Positions 34,945-44,750 of a stretch of 44,750 bases of DNA are shown one piece after another. How positions within the stretch are numbered: position 1 is the first letter of the stretch; each line of letters begins with the position of its first letter. The notes under the pieces were generated by a model, which was given only the letters and a program-made list of their open reading frames with translations, was not told where the DNA came from and made no database searches. A program made the position numbers and the translations under genes. Source of the stretch: Geosiphon pyriformis (Eukaryota > Glomeromycota > Glomeromycetes > Archaeosporales > Geosiphonaceae); contig JAAOMT010000638.1 of NCBI GenBank assembly GCA_016748015.1, positions 145,537 to 190,286 of the forward strand, in the 5' to 3' direction.

Positions 34945-35070
34945 ATGATTAACAAAGTAACCTCAATAGAAGAAGAAATAATTAAAAAATTTATCTTGAA
35001 TTTAGGCTTAAATATACCAGAATATTATGTTAGTAAATATTTTAAAAATAAATTATTCATTAAAAAATAG
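34945..35070 (+). other. Possible relic of a CENP-B/pogo-type HTH (weak)
   Basis: A 41-codon ORF (MINKVTSIEEEIIKKFIL, LNIPEYYVSKYFKNKLFIKK, TAG) sits in extremely AT-rich DNA. The EEEIIKKFIL ... KNKL pattern loosely recalls the helix-turn-helix of pogo-like transposases, where EEE-I-x-x-x-I-L-x-L is followed by ANKLL. No catalytic motif follows. AT-biased codons alone could produce such a peptide. Confidence 0.15.
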
Positions 35071-36847
35071 CAACACAAAAGATTTTAAACAATATTTTTT
35101 TCAATTAGCTTTTCAAGATTATGTAAAAAAAAAAAAAATATTTCTATTTTATCAATATCGTTAATGACAATATTTTAAAATTTTTTAGAATAAATAAAAA
35201 TTCTTTTCATAATTTTTAAATCAATAAAATTAACACCTAATGGCAATTATTCAAAAAATTAAAAAATTTGCAAAAACAAATTCTGCTTTTAAAAATTAAT
35301 TTAACGGTTATTTGAAACTTTGTTTTTCACTTGTGTGTAGAAAAAAAAAATTTGTGAAGAAATGATTTACTAAAAATTAATGATAATTAGTAAATTGGAA
35401 ATAATTTTTTGGAATGAAAATCTTCAAACTGATTTAATCTTTGAAATTTGACTAAAAGCTGCATTTACTCTTTATTAGTGACTTTCTTTTTTTTTTGGTA
35501 TATTATAAACTATAATGAAATAGTTTCTCGCATTACAGCTTTATTTAGGAGTTTATAAAGAAGCCTTTTTGTTATTTACTGGCCGAGATGCTTATCAGAA
35601 TCAAATTTTAAAAAATGAATTCTTTTCATCTCATATCATTTATCTTGACATATTTCATTGGAATGGTGAATACTTTTAATTAATTAACATGGATATTATT
35701 TTTTATATCAGTCCAATTAATATTTCGTTGAAAGACGAAATTTTGGGGAATTATTAACCATTTATCTAATCAGAAATTTTCGATCCCAATTTTAATTTTT
35801 GATTATTGGTGTCTGATATTATTATGAAGTTCTATCCCAAATAAACTAAAAACTAAAACTTCCGAGTTTTAATATGCAAATATAATTTGTGTTATTTCTT
35901 TAATTTTTCTATTTATTTGATTTATCCTACCCAATTTGAAAAAGAAAATACTTTAATGAGAAACAAGGAAATTTGAATGAACTTTTTTAAAATATGAGCA
36001 CCCAAAAATTCATCATTTTTTCTCAAAATAATTGTCCTAAAGATTTATTATGATAAAATAAAGTAAAATAAATTTAGAAAGCGTTAACTTTTCTCAGTCA
36101 AAACAGGGTTCTTTAACAAATATTTATTTTTTTGCAACAAAAACTACAAATAGCTTTTTGGTTTTAAATTATAAATAAATATCACATTGGCATTTGCATT
36201 TGCAGATTTAAAACAAACATTTTAACCGGCTCATTCACATAACTTCATTGCTCACGTGGAAATATTTTTATTATGATCTGAATCATCCAAAATATTTTCA
36301 CTGGAGAATTTAGCTGTATACATTTTAAACCACTGAGACGAAGCAAGAAAATTTCCGTGGGAAATTTTTATTTCAATATTTATTGTTTGTATAAAAGGTC
36401 AAAATGAACGCGAGTGTGACTTGCATTTTTTTTGTTGCTTCAAATAAATCGGCGGCTCATCAATTTTCCGCAGGGTAAACCAGATGATAAGGGTTTTCTT
36501 GTCAATCTTAAGAATAATTGAAACTTTATTCAATTTCTCCAATTTTTTTTTATACTTTAAATTACAAAGTATGAAATTTTATAGTCAAAAAATAATTTAA
36601 TTTTTAGAAATTGGAAAAAGTTTTTTATGATTTCTCTGTATAACGATATTCGAGTTAAAAAACCTTTGGTAAGATGTAAACGATTTAAAAAAACCTTACA
36701 GAAAATTCATAACTTTATTTGAGACTTTCAAAAAAACTTTTAATTTAAAAAATGACCTCAAGAATATTGAAATTATAATAATTAAAAATATTTTACAGTT
36801 TCAAAATAATTTATACTGTTATTTACAATTTATTTATTATTATTCTG

Positions 36848-36848
<1 letters not shown>

Positions 36849-36888
<40 letters not shown>
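36849..36888. repeat. (ATT)n microsatellite
   Basis: About 13 consecutive ATT units. Confidence 0.9.
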
Positions 36889-36889
<1 letters not shown>

Positions 36890-38367
36890 CTCATTAATTT
36901 TATGGCAAAATATAAAACTTGTAACTTTAATTTTTACTTAATTGATATTTCAAATTGTAAATAATTTAATGTTTTAATTTACATATTTTTCTTGAAAAAA
37001 AAATATATATTTAGAAACAAAAATTTATAAAAAAAAAGATAAGTTAGCTTAATATCAAATATTTAAAAAGGCTTCAAATAAAATTTTATAAAATTTGTTA
37101 CACATATTTTAAATAAATACAGAGAAACCAATTGGCAATTCAAAAATGAATCTTTAAAAATAAGACTTTAACAAATTCTACCATTCAAGAAAATTATGAC
37201 TAAAGATAAAGCGGATTTGAGAGGAAATTTAATTATTATTAATTTAATATAATTTATATTTTATCGATTAAAGTATAACCTAGTCAGTGTTTGAATTTTC
37301 AAAGTAGTCATGAGGTAACTTGGTGTCAATCTAATTATGATTGCACAAATATTACAAAGAAGCCGAATATTTCTTAATGTTTTAATTTGTAAACTGAAGA
37401 ATATTTTTCATGCTGAAACGCTCTTAAGGGTTTTTAATTGTACAAATATTGCCATACACAGAAAACCAAATGATAACTGATAATACCTTAGTTATTAAAA
37501 TAAAATTTTGCTTATTCCTTATAACATATCGTGGCATCGATATCAAATCCAAGATCTTTCCCGATTGTTTTTTTTATTCGCAAAATTTTCAGAAATTCAA
37601 ATCTTTTTCAAGGCATTTTCTGTTTAGATTCACTTATTTAGAAGATCAAAATGCTTAACATCAATGAAAAATATTTGTAAGTTTTACTTTATTGGATTTA
37701 CCAAATTGAGATTACAATTTTAGATATGAAGCGTGATTATATATGTATTAACAGGAGATGTGTTTTAATTTCAAAAAAATTATTTGTAATTTTTACCCAA
37801 TCTGATTGCTTTTCACACATAGGGATGTTTATTAACTCTCCTTTTCAATTTTGTTCAATTTTCTTAATGTAATAAGGTTAAAATCTAATTTGTCACTTTT
37901 TTAAAAAAATTCTAGTCTTTTTGATGGTTATCAGAACCCTAGTGTTTCAAAAAGAGGAATCTCAAAAGTGGCTTTCTTATCCTAAAATTGGGCTATTTAA
38001 ACTTATCTATATTTTGTATGTATAAAAGCGAATTATTGAATGGTTTATGCGTCAAAGAAATTTTGAATAATAAAATTAATTCAAAAATTATTATTGATTT
38101 CTTATCTGATTTCTAAAAAGTCTTTTTCTCACATTTTATTAAATCAAAAATAATTTTACATGACAAACTACAAAAGTTCGAATAAAAAAAAGCCAGGTAT
38201 CACATATTTGATTACGTGAAATAAGTTTCAAAAGAAAAGATTTTTAAGTTGTTACTTAAAATAATTCTTTCTGAATTAAATTTATAAGAAAAGCAGATTT
38301 TAATTTTTCAAATTCTAAAATTCACTTAAAAAAATTTTTCTCCATAGAGATTATTAAAGAACAAGGC

Positions 38368-40158
38368 ATGCTTGAATCCCAGAATTTTGAAACCACGAAA
38401 CAACTTCGACGAGTTTCGGATCACATCCCATCAGGTGATTTTTTATATAATTCAAATTTGCAATTTCGAAAATTGATCCCTCAACATGAAATAAATTTTT
38501 GTGCAGGTGCATGGTTTATAATTTTCTTCGAAATCTGTGAACGCTTTACGTTTTATGGAGTCTCTGGACCTCTTCAAAATTTTATTGAATTTCCATATCC
38601 CACAAGAATAGACGATCAACCAGGTGCATTAGGAAAAGGGCAGCAAGCAGCAACCTCACTCATATTATTTTTCAATTTTTTATCTTATATTACACCAATT
38701 TTGGGAGCAATAATTGGCGATAAGTACTGGGGCAAATATAAAACTATATTGTTCTTTAGTGGGGTCTATTTGATTGGAATCGCCGCGTTAATTTTATCCG
38801 CCATACCATCAGTAATCCATGCCGATGCATCGTTACCGATCTTAATTTTTGCTTTATTAATAATTAGCATGGGAAATGGAGGTTTGAAAGCAAATGTTAC
38901 GGCCATGGTTGCTGAACAATATACCATCAGCAGACCCTTTATCAGAAAAACGAACACTGGAGAAAAAGTTATAGTTGATCCAAATTTAACGGTACAATCA
39001 ATTTTCCATTGGTTTTACATTGCAATCAGCTGCGGCGGCTTATCTCCAATAATAACGACGAATCTTGAGAAATACAAATCGTTCTGGTTTGCATTTTGTA
39101 TTCCTTTCTTAGTATCAACCCTTGGAATTTTTATTCTTCTGGCTGGAAAGCAGGAATATGTCTTGACATCACCAAAAGGATCAATTTTAATTGACGCATT
39201 TCGTGTCTTTCAAAATAGATTTGAACATTCTAAATCAAATAAAAAAGTCAAAGTTAGTGAATCACAAAAGGACAAAAAAGATGATGATGGATTAATAAAT
39301 GATGAAAATCTATTTCAAGAACTGCAAAAAACATTTAAAGCATGCCAAATTTTTGCCTTTTTTCCAATCTTCTGGATTAGTTATATTCAAACCAATAGCA
39401 ATTTAATCTCTCAAGCTGCAACGATGCAAGCCGGATTACTTCCAAACGATTTCATGAACATTATTCATACCTTTGCCCTTCTAATTTGTGTTCCCGTTCT
39501 AAACCACCTATTTTATCCCATAATAAGAAAGTACGGAATTGCGTTTGGACATGTGAAAAAAATATTTTTTGGGTTTATGTTTGCTGCTTTGGGAATGGCA
39601 TACAACAGCATCGTTCAATGGATGATTTACAATACTGGTCCTTGCTATGATCAGACTTTATGTATTGTTGACGGCAAAAATGTTTCAAACAATATTAGCG
39701 TTTGGATGCAAACTCCAGGGTATATTTTAGGGGCTATCTCTGGTGGTAAGTTATCAAACTCACGCATTCTGAAAAAATATTTCAAGTTCAATGACAATTT
39801 TTTATCCAGCTTTCGCTTGCGTCACTGGTTTGGAATATGCATATCAGAAGGTAGGTGAAGTTGTTTGAAATGTAATTACAGCTTTTTATTGAACATGATT
39901 TAATTAAAATTTTTCTTTTAGGCTCCAGCATCTATGAAATCAATTGTTACATCTTTGTTTTTATTAACGACTGGTATTGGAGCTATGCTTGGTTTCTGCG
40001 TCATTCCGCTAGCAACGGACCCTTATTCCACTTATTTGTACGTAATATTAGCAATTCTTACTTTTGGAGCAGGCTGCACAATGTACATTTTCTTCAGAAA
40101 GTTCGATTCAGATGATTTGATGATAGAAGAGGAAGAGGAGATTTTGGAATTTTATTAA
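38368..40158 (+). CDS. PTR2: PTR2-type proton-coupled oligopeptide transporter (POT/NPF family)
   Basis: Three exons: 38368-39745, 39810-39850 and 39922-40158, giving 551 residues. Introns are 64 bp (GTAAGT...CAG) and 71 bp (GTAGGT...TAG). Splicing restores the conserved stretch AFACVTGLEYAYQK-APASMKSIV; without it the first exon ends in a false tail. The protein should be a 12-helix plasma-membrane symporter importing di- and tripeptides with protons. Landmarks: EICERFTFYG (E55, E58, R59), the ExxERF proton-coupling motif of helix 1; MGNGGLKANVTAMVAEQYT (168-186), the second PTR signature; a charged cytoplasmic loop at about 284-312 (EHSKSNKKVKVSESQKDKKD); and an acidic C-terminus. Length fits fungal PTR2. 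The 41-bp middle exon is very small but needed. Start: first ATG of the frame, after an in-frame stop region. Confidence 0.93.
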
Positions 40159-40955
40159 AATTAAATTTTTGGGATATTACGAGTAATAGAAAGTTTGAGA
40201 ATCCAAACTTATTTTATCATTGCATTACTTTCTAATTTTTTAAACCCTCTCTTTGTATATAAACTCTTACGAGTAGCATATTTACTGATTTTAAATAATC
40301 AGTATTAGTCTTGCAGGATTAGAGAGTTTGAATGATTAGTTATAAATGAAAGCTGATCAAGCTAATTTTACAATATACTTTTACAGGATACAACTTTTTC
40401 AGCATGAGAAACTTTGAACTTTTCAAATCTTGATTGTAAAATTATAGTGTATACGGTATTTGCAGCGTTAGAACACATTTGTGTTTAACCAGATAACATT
40501 TGAAAATGAATGGCTTTTCAATGCGTATTCGAATGATTCTGAGCCTGAATACCCGAGAAAATAATTCCAAAATAACAGACAATTTGAATGAATTTGTTTT
40601 ATTGATGAATTGAATGAGTCAAATATTTTACATCGATTTATCTAATTTCACAGTATATTAAGTGTAAATTTTCAAAATTCATTTCTTTGACTTTTCCTTG
40701 GAATATAATATCAAGATTTTCTAAATTTTTATATGAAAGCAAGTTTAAATTAGAAGTAGTGTGTTCTCTCACTACTATAATACATCCAATTGTGTCTTTT
40801 TCAATTAATAATTTTTTGCTCTCAATAAAAAATTTACCTTATGTAATAAATTCAGTCTTTATCTGTCGTAATTTGAAAGCAATAAATCAACTCTCTTTTT
40901 TCAAGTTAAACTTGCACTAATTTTTTAAAATGCATAACTAAAAACTCTCAATATA
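40159..40955. other. Intergenic, no supportable gene
   Basis: Between the PTR2 gene and the Tc1-like element. A 77-residue plus ORF at 40687-40920 has no recognisable motif. Confidence 0.5.
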
Positions 40956-40981
40956 CAGTCTGGTAAGAAAAAAATTGGAAA
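40956..40981 (+). repeat. Left terminal inverted repeat of the Tc1-like element
   Basis: 26 bp, exact reverse complement of 42186-42211; begins CAGTCTGGTAAG after TA. Confidence 0.95.
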
Positions 40982-41133
40982 AATATGAATCTACTAAGAT
41001 TGCATTTGGTTTAACTATTTTTGGTAAGTTTTGTGATGGTAAAAATAGAAACAGAATATTAGGTAAGTGGCTGAGCTCTAAAAACAATTTCTCGCATATT
41101 AACTAATAGTTTTTTTTAAAACTTGTCTTTGAA

Positions 41134-42090
41134 ATGCCAACTTCAAAGCAAGAAACGCAATGGCAAGTCGTATTTTATTTTTGGAAGCAAGGAATACGAA
41201 AAGCGAAAGAAATACAGAATAAAACGAATATACCCCTTTATACAATCTATAATATCCTTAAAAAACTCAAAAAAAAAGGAACAATAAAGCATACGAGTAG
41301 TAATGGTCGGCCAAAAAAGATTACAGGAAATTCTTTAAAAGTATTAAGGCAGATTATTCGTAGAGATTCCTCAGTTTCGTCTAGATATTTAGCAATAAAG
41401 TTGGCTAAGAAGGGAATAAATGTTTCTCATGTTACTATTCAAAACCATTTATCCAACCTTAATTATAAAAAAAGTCTTTCTAGAGCAACTCCAATGCTAA
41501 CTGAAGAGCATAAGCAAAAACGTGTAGAATGGGCCAAAAAACACCTGAACGACGATTGGAAAAGAACAGTTTTTACTGATGAAACATCCTTTCAACTTTT
41601 TCAAAACACGGTAAAACATTGGCATAAAGGTCTTCGACCAATTTGTCCTATGCCTAAAGATCGAACAAAAATTCTCGCATGGGGGGATTTCTATGAAAAA
41701 GGAAAGACTAGTTTATTCTGTTTTGTCAAATAATGAATGCTCAATTTTATATAGATATTTTTCATAACCACTTACCTAAAATTAGAGCAATGCTGGCAAT
41801 TCCAACAAGATAATGACCACAAGCATACTAGCAAGCTTGCTAAAGAGTTTATTGCTGAGAATACAACTGATTTGTTGTGGTGGCCATCTAATAGTCCCGA
41901 CTTAAACCCAATAGAAAACCTTTGGGCTATTGTTAAAAAAAATGTAGAAAAAAGAATGCCTCAAAATTGTAGTGAATTAGAAAGATTTATGGGGGAAGAG
42001 TGACAAGATATTCCTAAATCTATCTTAATTGAGTTAGTAGGATCAATGAGGCAGCGTTGTGAAATGATAATTGAAAGAATTTCTTATTAA
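41134..42090 (+). pseudogene. Tc1-type DD34E transposase, broken
   Basis: An ATG at 41134 opens 199 codons. These hold an N-terminal helix-turn-helix (residues 5-50), the GRPKK minor-groove motif (58-62), a second HTH (70-112), then VEWAKKHL and TDETSFQLF with the first catalytic Asp (D149). The frame closes at TAA 41731. Protein continues in another frame (MNAQFYIDIFHNHLPKIRAM, from 41733), then returns near 41794 to the original frame with WQFQQDNDHKHTSKLAKEFI (second Asp) and NSPDLNPIENLW (Glu). Exactly 34 residues separate the second Asp from the Glu. A TGA at 42001-42003 replaces an expected Trp in EE-W-QDIPKS, and the natural stop is TAA at 42088-42090. In its family the enzyme cuts and pastes the element; here two compensating indels plus one nonsense codon make it non-functional. 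Confidence 0.9.
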
Positions 42091-42185
42091 TTTTTTTTAA
42101 TAAAATTATATGGTATTTGACTTTCTAATAATAGTTGTTTTATGTAATTTGGTACATTAGTTAAGACATAGTAATTATTTTTATA

Positions 42186-42211
42186 TTTCCAATTTTTTTC
42201 TTACCAGACTG
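42186..42211 (-). repeat. Right terminal inverted repeat of the Tc1-like element
   Basis: 26 bp, exact reverse complement of 40956-40981, followed by TA. Confidence 0.95.
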
Positions 42212-42213
42212 TA

Positions 42214-43354
42214 TATGTCATAGATCCAATTTTTTTTAGACTATATAACATTTTAAAAATGGTACAATTTTTGATATAATTGAATTTAATAAATCAAATA
42301 TAAACTGTAAATGTTTTTTTTTGCAATTGAATGTAATGAATTTTAATCCAAAATTTTGCTAAATACATAATAAAGTTTTTAAATTTCATTTTCATATTTA
42401 ATTAACCAATATTACTTTGTTTTTTTCTTGATTGTACTATCACTGGCTAATTAATCGTGAAAAAATATCAATTTGTTAAAATAAAAAATCTTGCATGTTA
42501 ACTCTTTAAGTTAAGGCTTTTTTATTATAAAGCCAAATAAAGGCTAACAAATTTGTAAAAAGATAAGAATTTATTTAAGTTAAATTATTTTAAAATTAGT
42601 TTCATAATGAATTTTTTTAACTATTTGCTTTAATAATAATTGCCTTTTTTCAAAAATAATAATAATTAATAAACAACCAAATTTCGTAAAATTTCAAACT
42701 AATTTTTAATAATAAAAATTACTTTAAGAAAAGATTGCAATTTGTGTATATTCAACCTTAACAATTTCAGAAAAAAAAATATTTTTAATAAATACTGTGT
42801 AATTATTATCTAAAAAATTTAATCGAATTTAATATTTTATAAATAATTTAATTTTTTAAGTAACCTATTATGCAGTCTAAATTACAAAACAACAATAAAC
42901 AAAATAATATTAATTAATTAGAAGAAAAATTAATCAAAAATATTGTCTGAAAAAATGATTAATTTAAAATCTAATTAATTAAAAAAATTATAATAATTGT
43001 GTAATTTTTTGCATTAAATACTTTTAATTAAGATGGCTTTGAAAATTTTCAATTATTGATTCTTAATTTTTTTAATGATTAATTTATTTCTTTTTTAATA
43101 ACGTCAAAAGTAGTGTATTTTGCATGACATTTTAAATAAGTTAAATAACTACTATTAAAGACTCGTGATTCAAGATATTTTAAGTACAATAGCAAACGAG
43201 TGATTTAATGTAAAAACTTTCATTACATAATATAATCATTTTTATTATATTCTTAATTAAAATAATTAAGTATGAATGTTCAAATAACAACATATTAAAA
43301 ACTAAATTATTGAATTGGCTTTAAGAAATCAGAAAATAAGGCCAATGAATATAT
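42214..43354. other. AT-rich intergenic region
   Basis: Nearly all A/T with homopolymer runs; no ORF, RNA gene or repeat that can be supported. Confidence 0.6.
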
Positions 43355-44179
43355 ATTGTGTAACAAAAAAAAATAACTTTGCAAATCGATCACAGTCTCA
43401 CACGGAATCGTAGAATTAATATATTGTTAGAAAGGCTAAAAGCCACTGATTTTATTAATATAAAATTTAATATGCATTTCTTTTGCCTTTACTCTCGATA
43501 ATGAACTCGCAACGCCCGCAACATTGAATTTACTAAATTGTTTAGCATGATTTTTTGCAAAAAATTCTATCACTGCAAATCATTCATATTTTGTGTCATT
43601 CCTTTTTCTAACGATTGCTCACAGATTTCCAATAGAATTTAGATCTGAACTACACGACGGCCAGTCAATAACTTAAGCTATATTTTCTGCAAGAAAGACC
43701 TTAGCTACTCGACTTGTAGGCTTGGAATTATTATCTTGTTGAAAGCACCACTTGCTCCCATTAACTTTTCAAATATGTTGTTGCAAAATTTCAATATAAA
43801 ATTTAGCATCCATATTACGCCAAAAACAAAATAAATTGGTTTTCTCTTCATACAAGAACTATTCCATACAAAAATATTTGTCGGATCTTTTGGTCTTGGA
43901 AAAATTGGCTGTTATCCTTTGGGAACAGTTGAAATGCTGTTTTACAATTGGAAAGACAAGAATTTTATCAACATATTGACCTACTTTTCTCAATATATGT
44001 TCATAATTTCTCTACGATGACTATTACCGTCTTTGTGCTCAATCCTTTCTATTTTCTCCAACTTTTTGACATTGAATAGTAAGTAGTTTAGTGATTTTAC
44101 TTTGGAGATCAGCTTTTTTTTGTTCAATCTTATTGGAAAAAAAATAAGTTTTATATGTAGTAACTTTTGTCGCGCACCG
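43355..44179 (-). mobile_element. Decayed Tc1/mariner-like transposon (internal deletion)
   Basis: The minus strand shows broken Tc1 transposase: KDGNSHRREI, ERKPIYFVFGVIWMLNF, then FQQDNNSKPTSRVAKVFLAEN with the second Asp and VIDWPSCSSDLNSIGNL, where the catalytic Glu is now Gly (SIGNL instead of PIENL) at the usual 34-residue spacing. About 90 bp around the first Asp is deleted relative to the copy at 0.8-1.5 kb. The right end (44179) starts CGGTGCGCGACAAAAG next to TA, typical of a Tc1 terminus; a decayed partner (TTGTGTAACAAAA) may lie at about 43355. Different subfamily from the 41.0-42.2 kb element. Confidence 0.75.
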
Positions 44180-44600
44180 TATAACTGAGTAGAGCTATTA
44201 AACAGATTATTAATCAGTTCTTGATCAAGCTTTTATATAATTTATTTTTATTAAACATTTGAAATACAAAGAAAAAATTTAAAAATACAATTGCAAAAAC
44301 AAACAATAAAACAAGAAATTTTAAAAATGATAAATATCGTTTACAATTAAAATTAAAAATAAGTTCAATAAAAATTCTAATTAATAATAGACTTGTGAAA
44401 AATATATGAATATTGAAACTAAAACATTAAAAATAATATCTATAGAATTTTAAGAATGCTGATGTTATATCAGTTGTACTTATACTTATTATTATATAAA
44501 TAATAAAAAATTTAATTTAGTCATCATAAATATCTAAATTCAAAGTATTTAATTACACATAAAAAGAAATAATATTGAATAAATTTTTTAATTAAATATT
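44180..44600 (-). repeat. Repeat flanking the decayed Tc1 copy, shared with 795-1090
   Basis: The minus strand at 44440-44600 matches plus strand 795-1090, for example the AAGTACAACTGATATAA block (near 44470-44490 and about 1036-1053) and the GTGTAATTAAA...GAATTTA block (near 44530-44560 and 823-847), with an indel of about 110 bp. The match lies outside the transposon end, so the two Tc1 copies sit in the same larger repeat. 44180-44440 has no counterpart in the other copy. The last 150 bases of the window are AT-rich without a feature. Confidence 0.65.
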
Positions 44601-44750
44601 TTATGAAATTTAAATAATTGTTTTTATTAATAGTACTTAATAATATTATACAAATAATAAATAATAAATTATTAAGAATGATAATTTACACAAAATCTAT
44701 ACAATGCATAAGTTATATGAAGATATATAATGTTGTAGGTTATTAAGTGA

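Larger units (their letters stand above)
30743..38367. other. Long AT-rich intergenic region
   Basis: This runs from the upstream side of SulP gene 2 to the PTR2 gene. ORFs at 30930-31154 and 30934-31170 (opposite strands), 32359-32571, 33054-33239, 33314-33508 and 37449-37658 lack motifs. 34.6-35.4 and 36.5-37.3 kb are near-pure A/T. A TATAAAAGG at about 36391 precedes a tiny 24-codon ORF. No RNA gene or long repeat seen apart from the entries listed separately. Confidence 0.5.
40956..42211 (+). mobile_element. Complete Tc1/mariner-like transposon (1256 bp), inactive
   Basis: Both ends carry the same 26-bp terminal inverted repeat starting CAGTCTGGTAAG and are flanked by TA (40954-40955 and 42212-42213), the Tc1/mariner target duplication. 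Inside is a DD34E transposase gene on the plus strand, broken by a shifted segment and a nonsense codon. Length (about 1.25 kb), TIR start CAGT and TA target all fit the family. The perfect TIRs and low decay suggest insertion more recent than the two other Tc1 remnants in the window. Confidence 0.93.

Noticed and set aside
38766-38957. Minus-strand ORF of 63 residues
   Set aside because: Antisense shadow of the PTR2 coding exon.
1-44750. CRISPR arrays, bacterial operons, phage or plasmid features
   Set aside because: Spliced eukaryotic genes and the lack of any spaced-repeat array rule these out; the tandem repeats seen are simple microsatellites.

Overview
The window looks like nuclear DNA of a very AT-rich fungus, most probably an arbuscular mycorrhizal fungus (Glomeromycotina, Rhizophagus-like). 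The grounds are spliced genes with short introns (62-103 bp, mostly GTAAGT donors), two BTB/POZ genes of the type expanded in these fungi, a TPR-SET protein, fungal SulP and PTR2 transporters, Tc1/mariner debris and long intergenic deserts of A and T. The organism call is inference; no marker gene (rRNA, tRNA) is present.

Layout: 0-0.2 kb, 5' end of a BTB gene on the minus strand; 0.8-1.55 kb, decayed Tc1-like copy with flank; 6.0-6.75 kb, intact BTB gene; 7.6-11.7 kb, two decayed copies of an unclassified element in inverted orientation (tails outward), one still holding a frameshifted ORF plus a tRNA-SINE-like tail with poly-A; 12.6-12.9 kb, gene relic; 13.2-14.8 kb, single-exon TPR-SET gene; 16.4-16.7 kb, another coding-like relic; 18.8-21.2 kb and 28.3-30.7 kb, two five-exon sulfate permease (SulP) genes in direct tandem with identical intron positions; 38.4-40.2 kb, three-exon PTR2-type peptide transporter; 41.0-42.2 kb, complete but dead Tc1-like transposon with perfect 26-bp terminal inverted repeats; 43.4-44.6 kb, second decayed Tc1-like copy whose flank matches the flank of the 0.8-kb copy. 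The rest is AT-rich and without supportable genes.

The intact genes do not form a pathway. The two SulP paralogues (proton/sulfate uptake, C-terminal STAS domain) and the PTR2 protein (proton/peptide symport) would give a nutrient-uptake flavour; the BTB proteins are likely adaptors and the SET protein a putative lysine methyltransferase. The strongest oddity is the inverted pair at 7.6-11.7 kb: where the copies align in the tail, most differences are C-to-T or G-to-A, as expected from methylcytosine decay or a RIP-like process. Exon coordinates were derived by hand from splice motifs and paralogue comparison, and all similarities were judged by eye.
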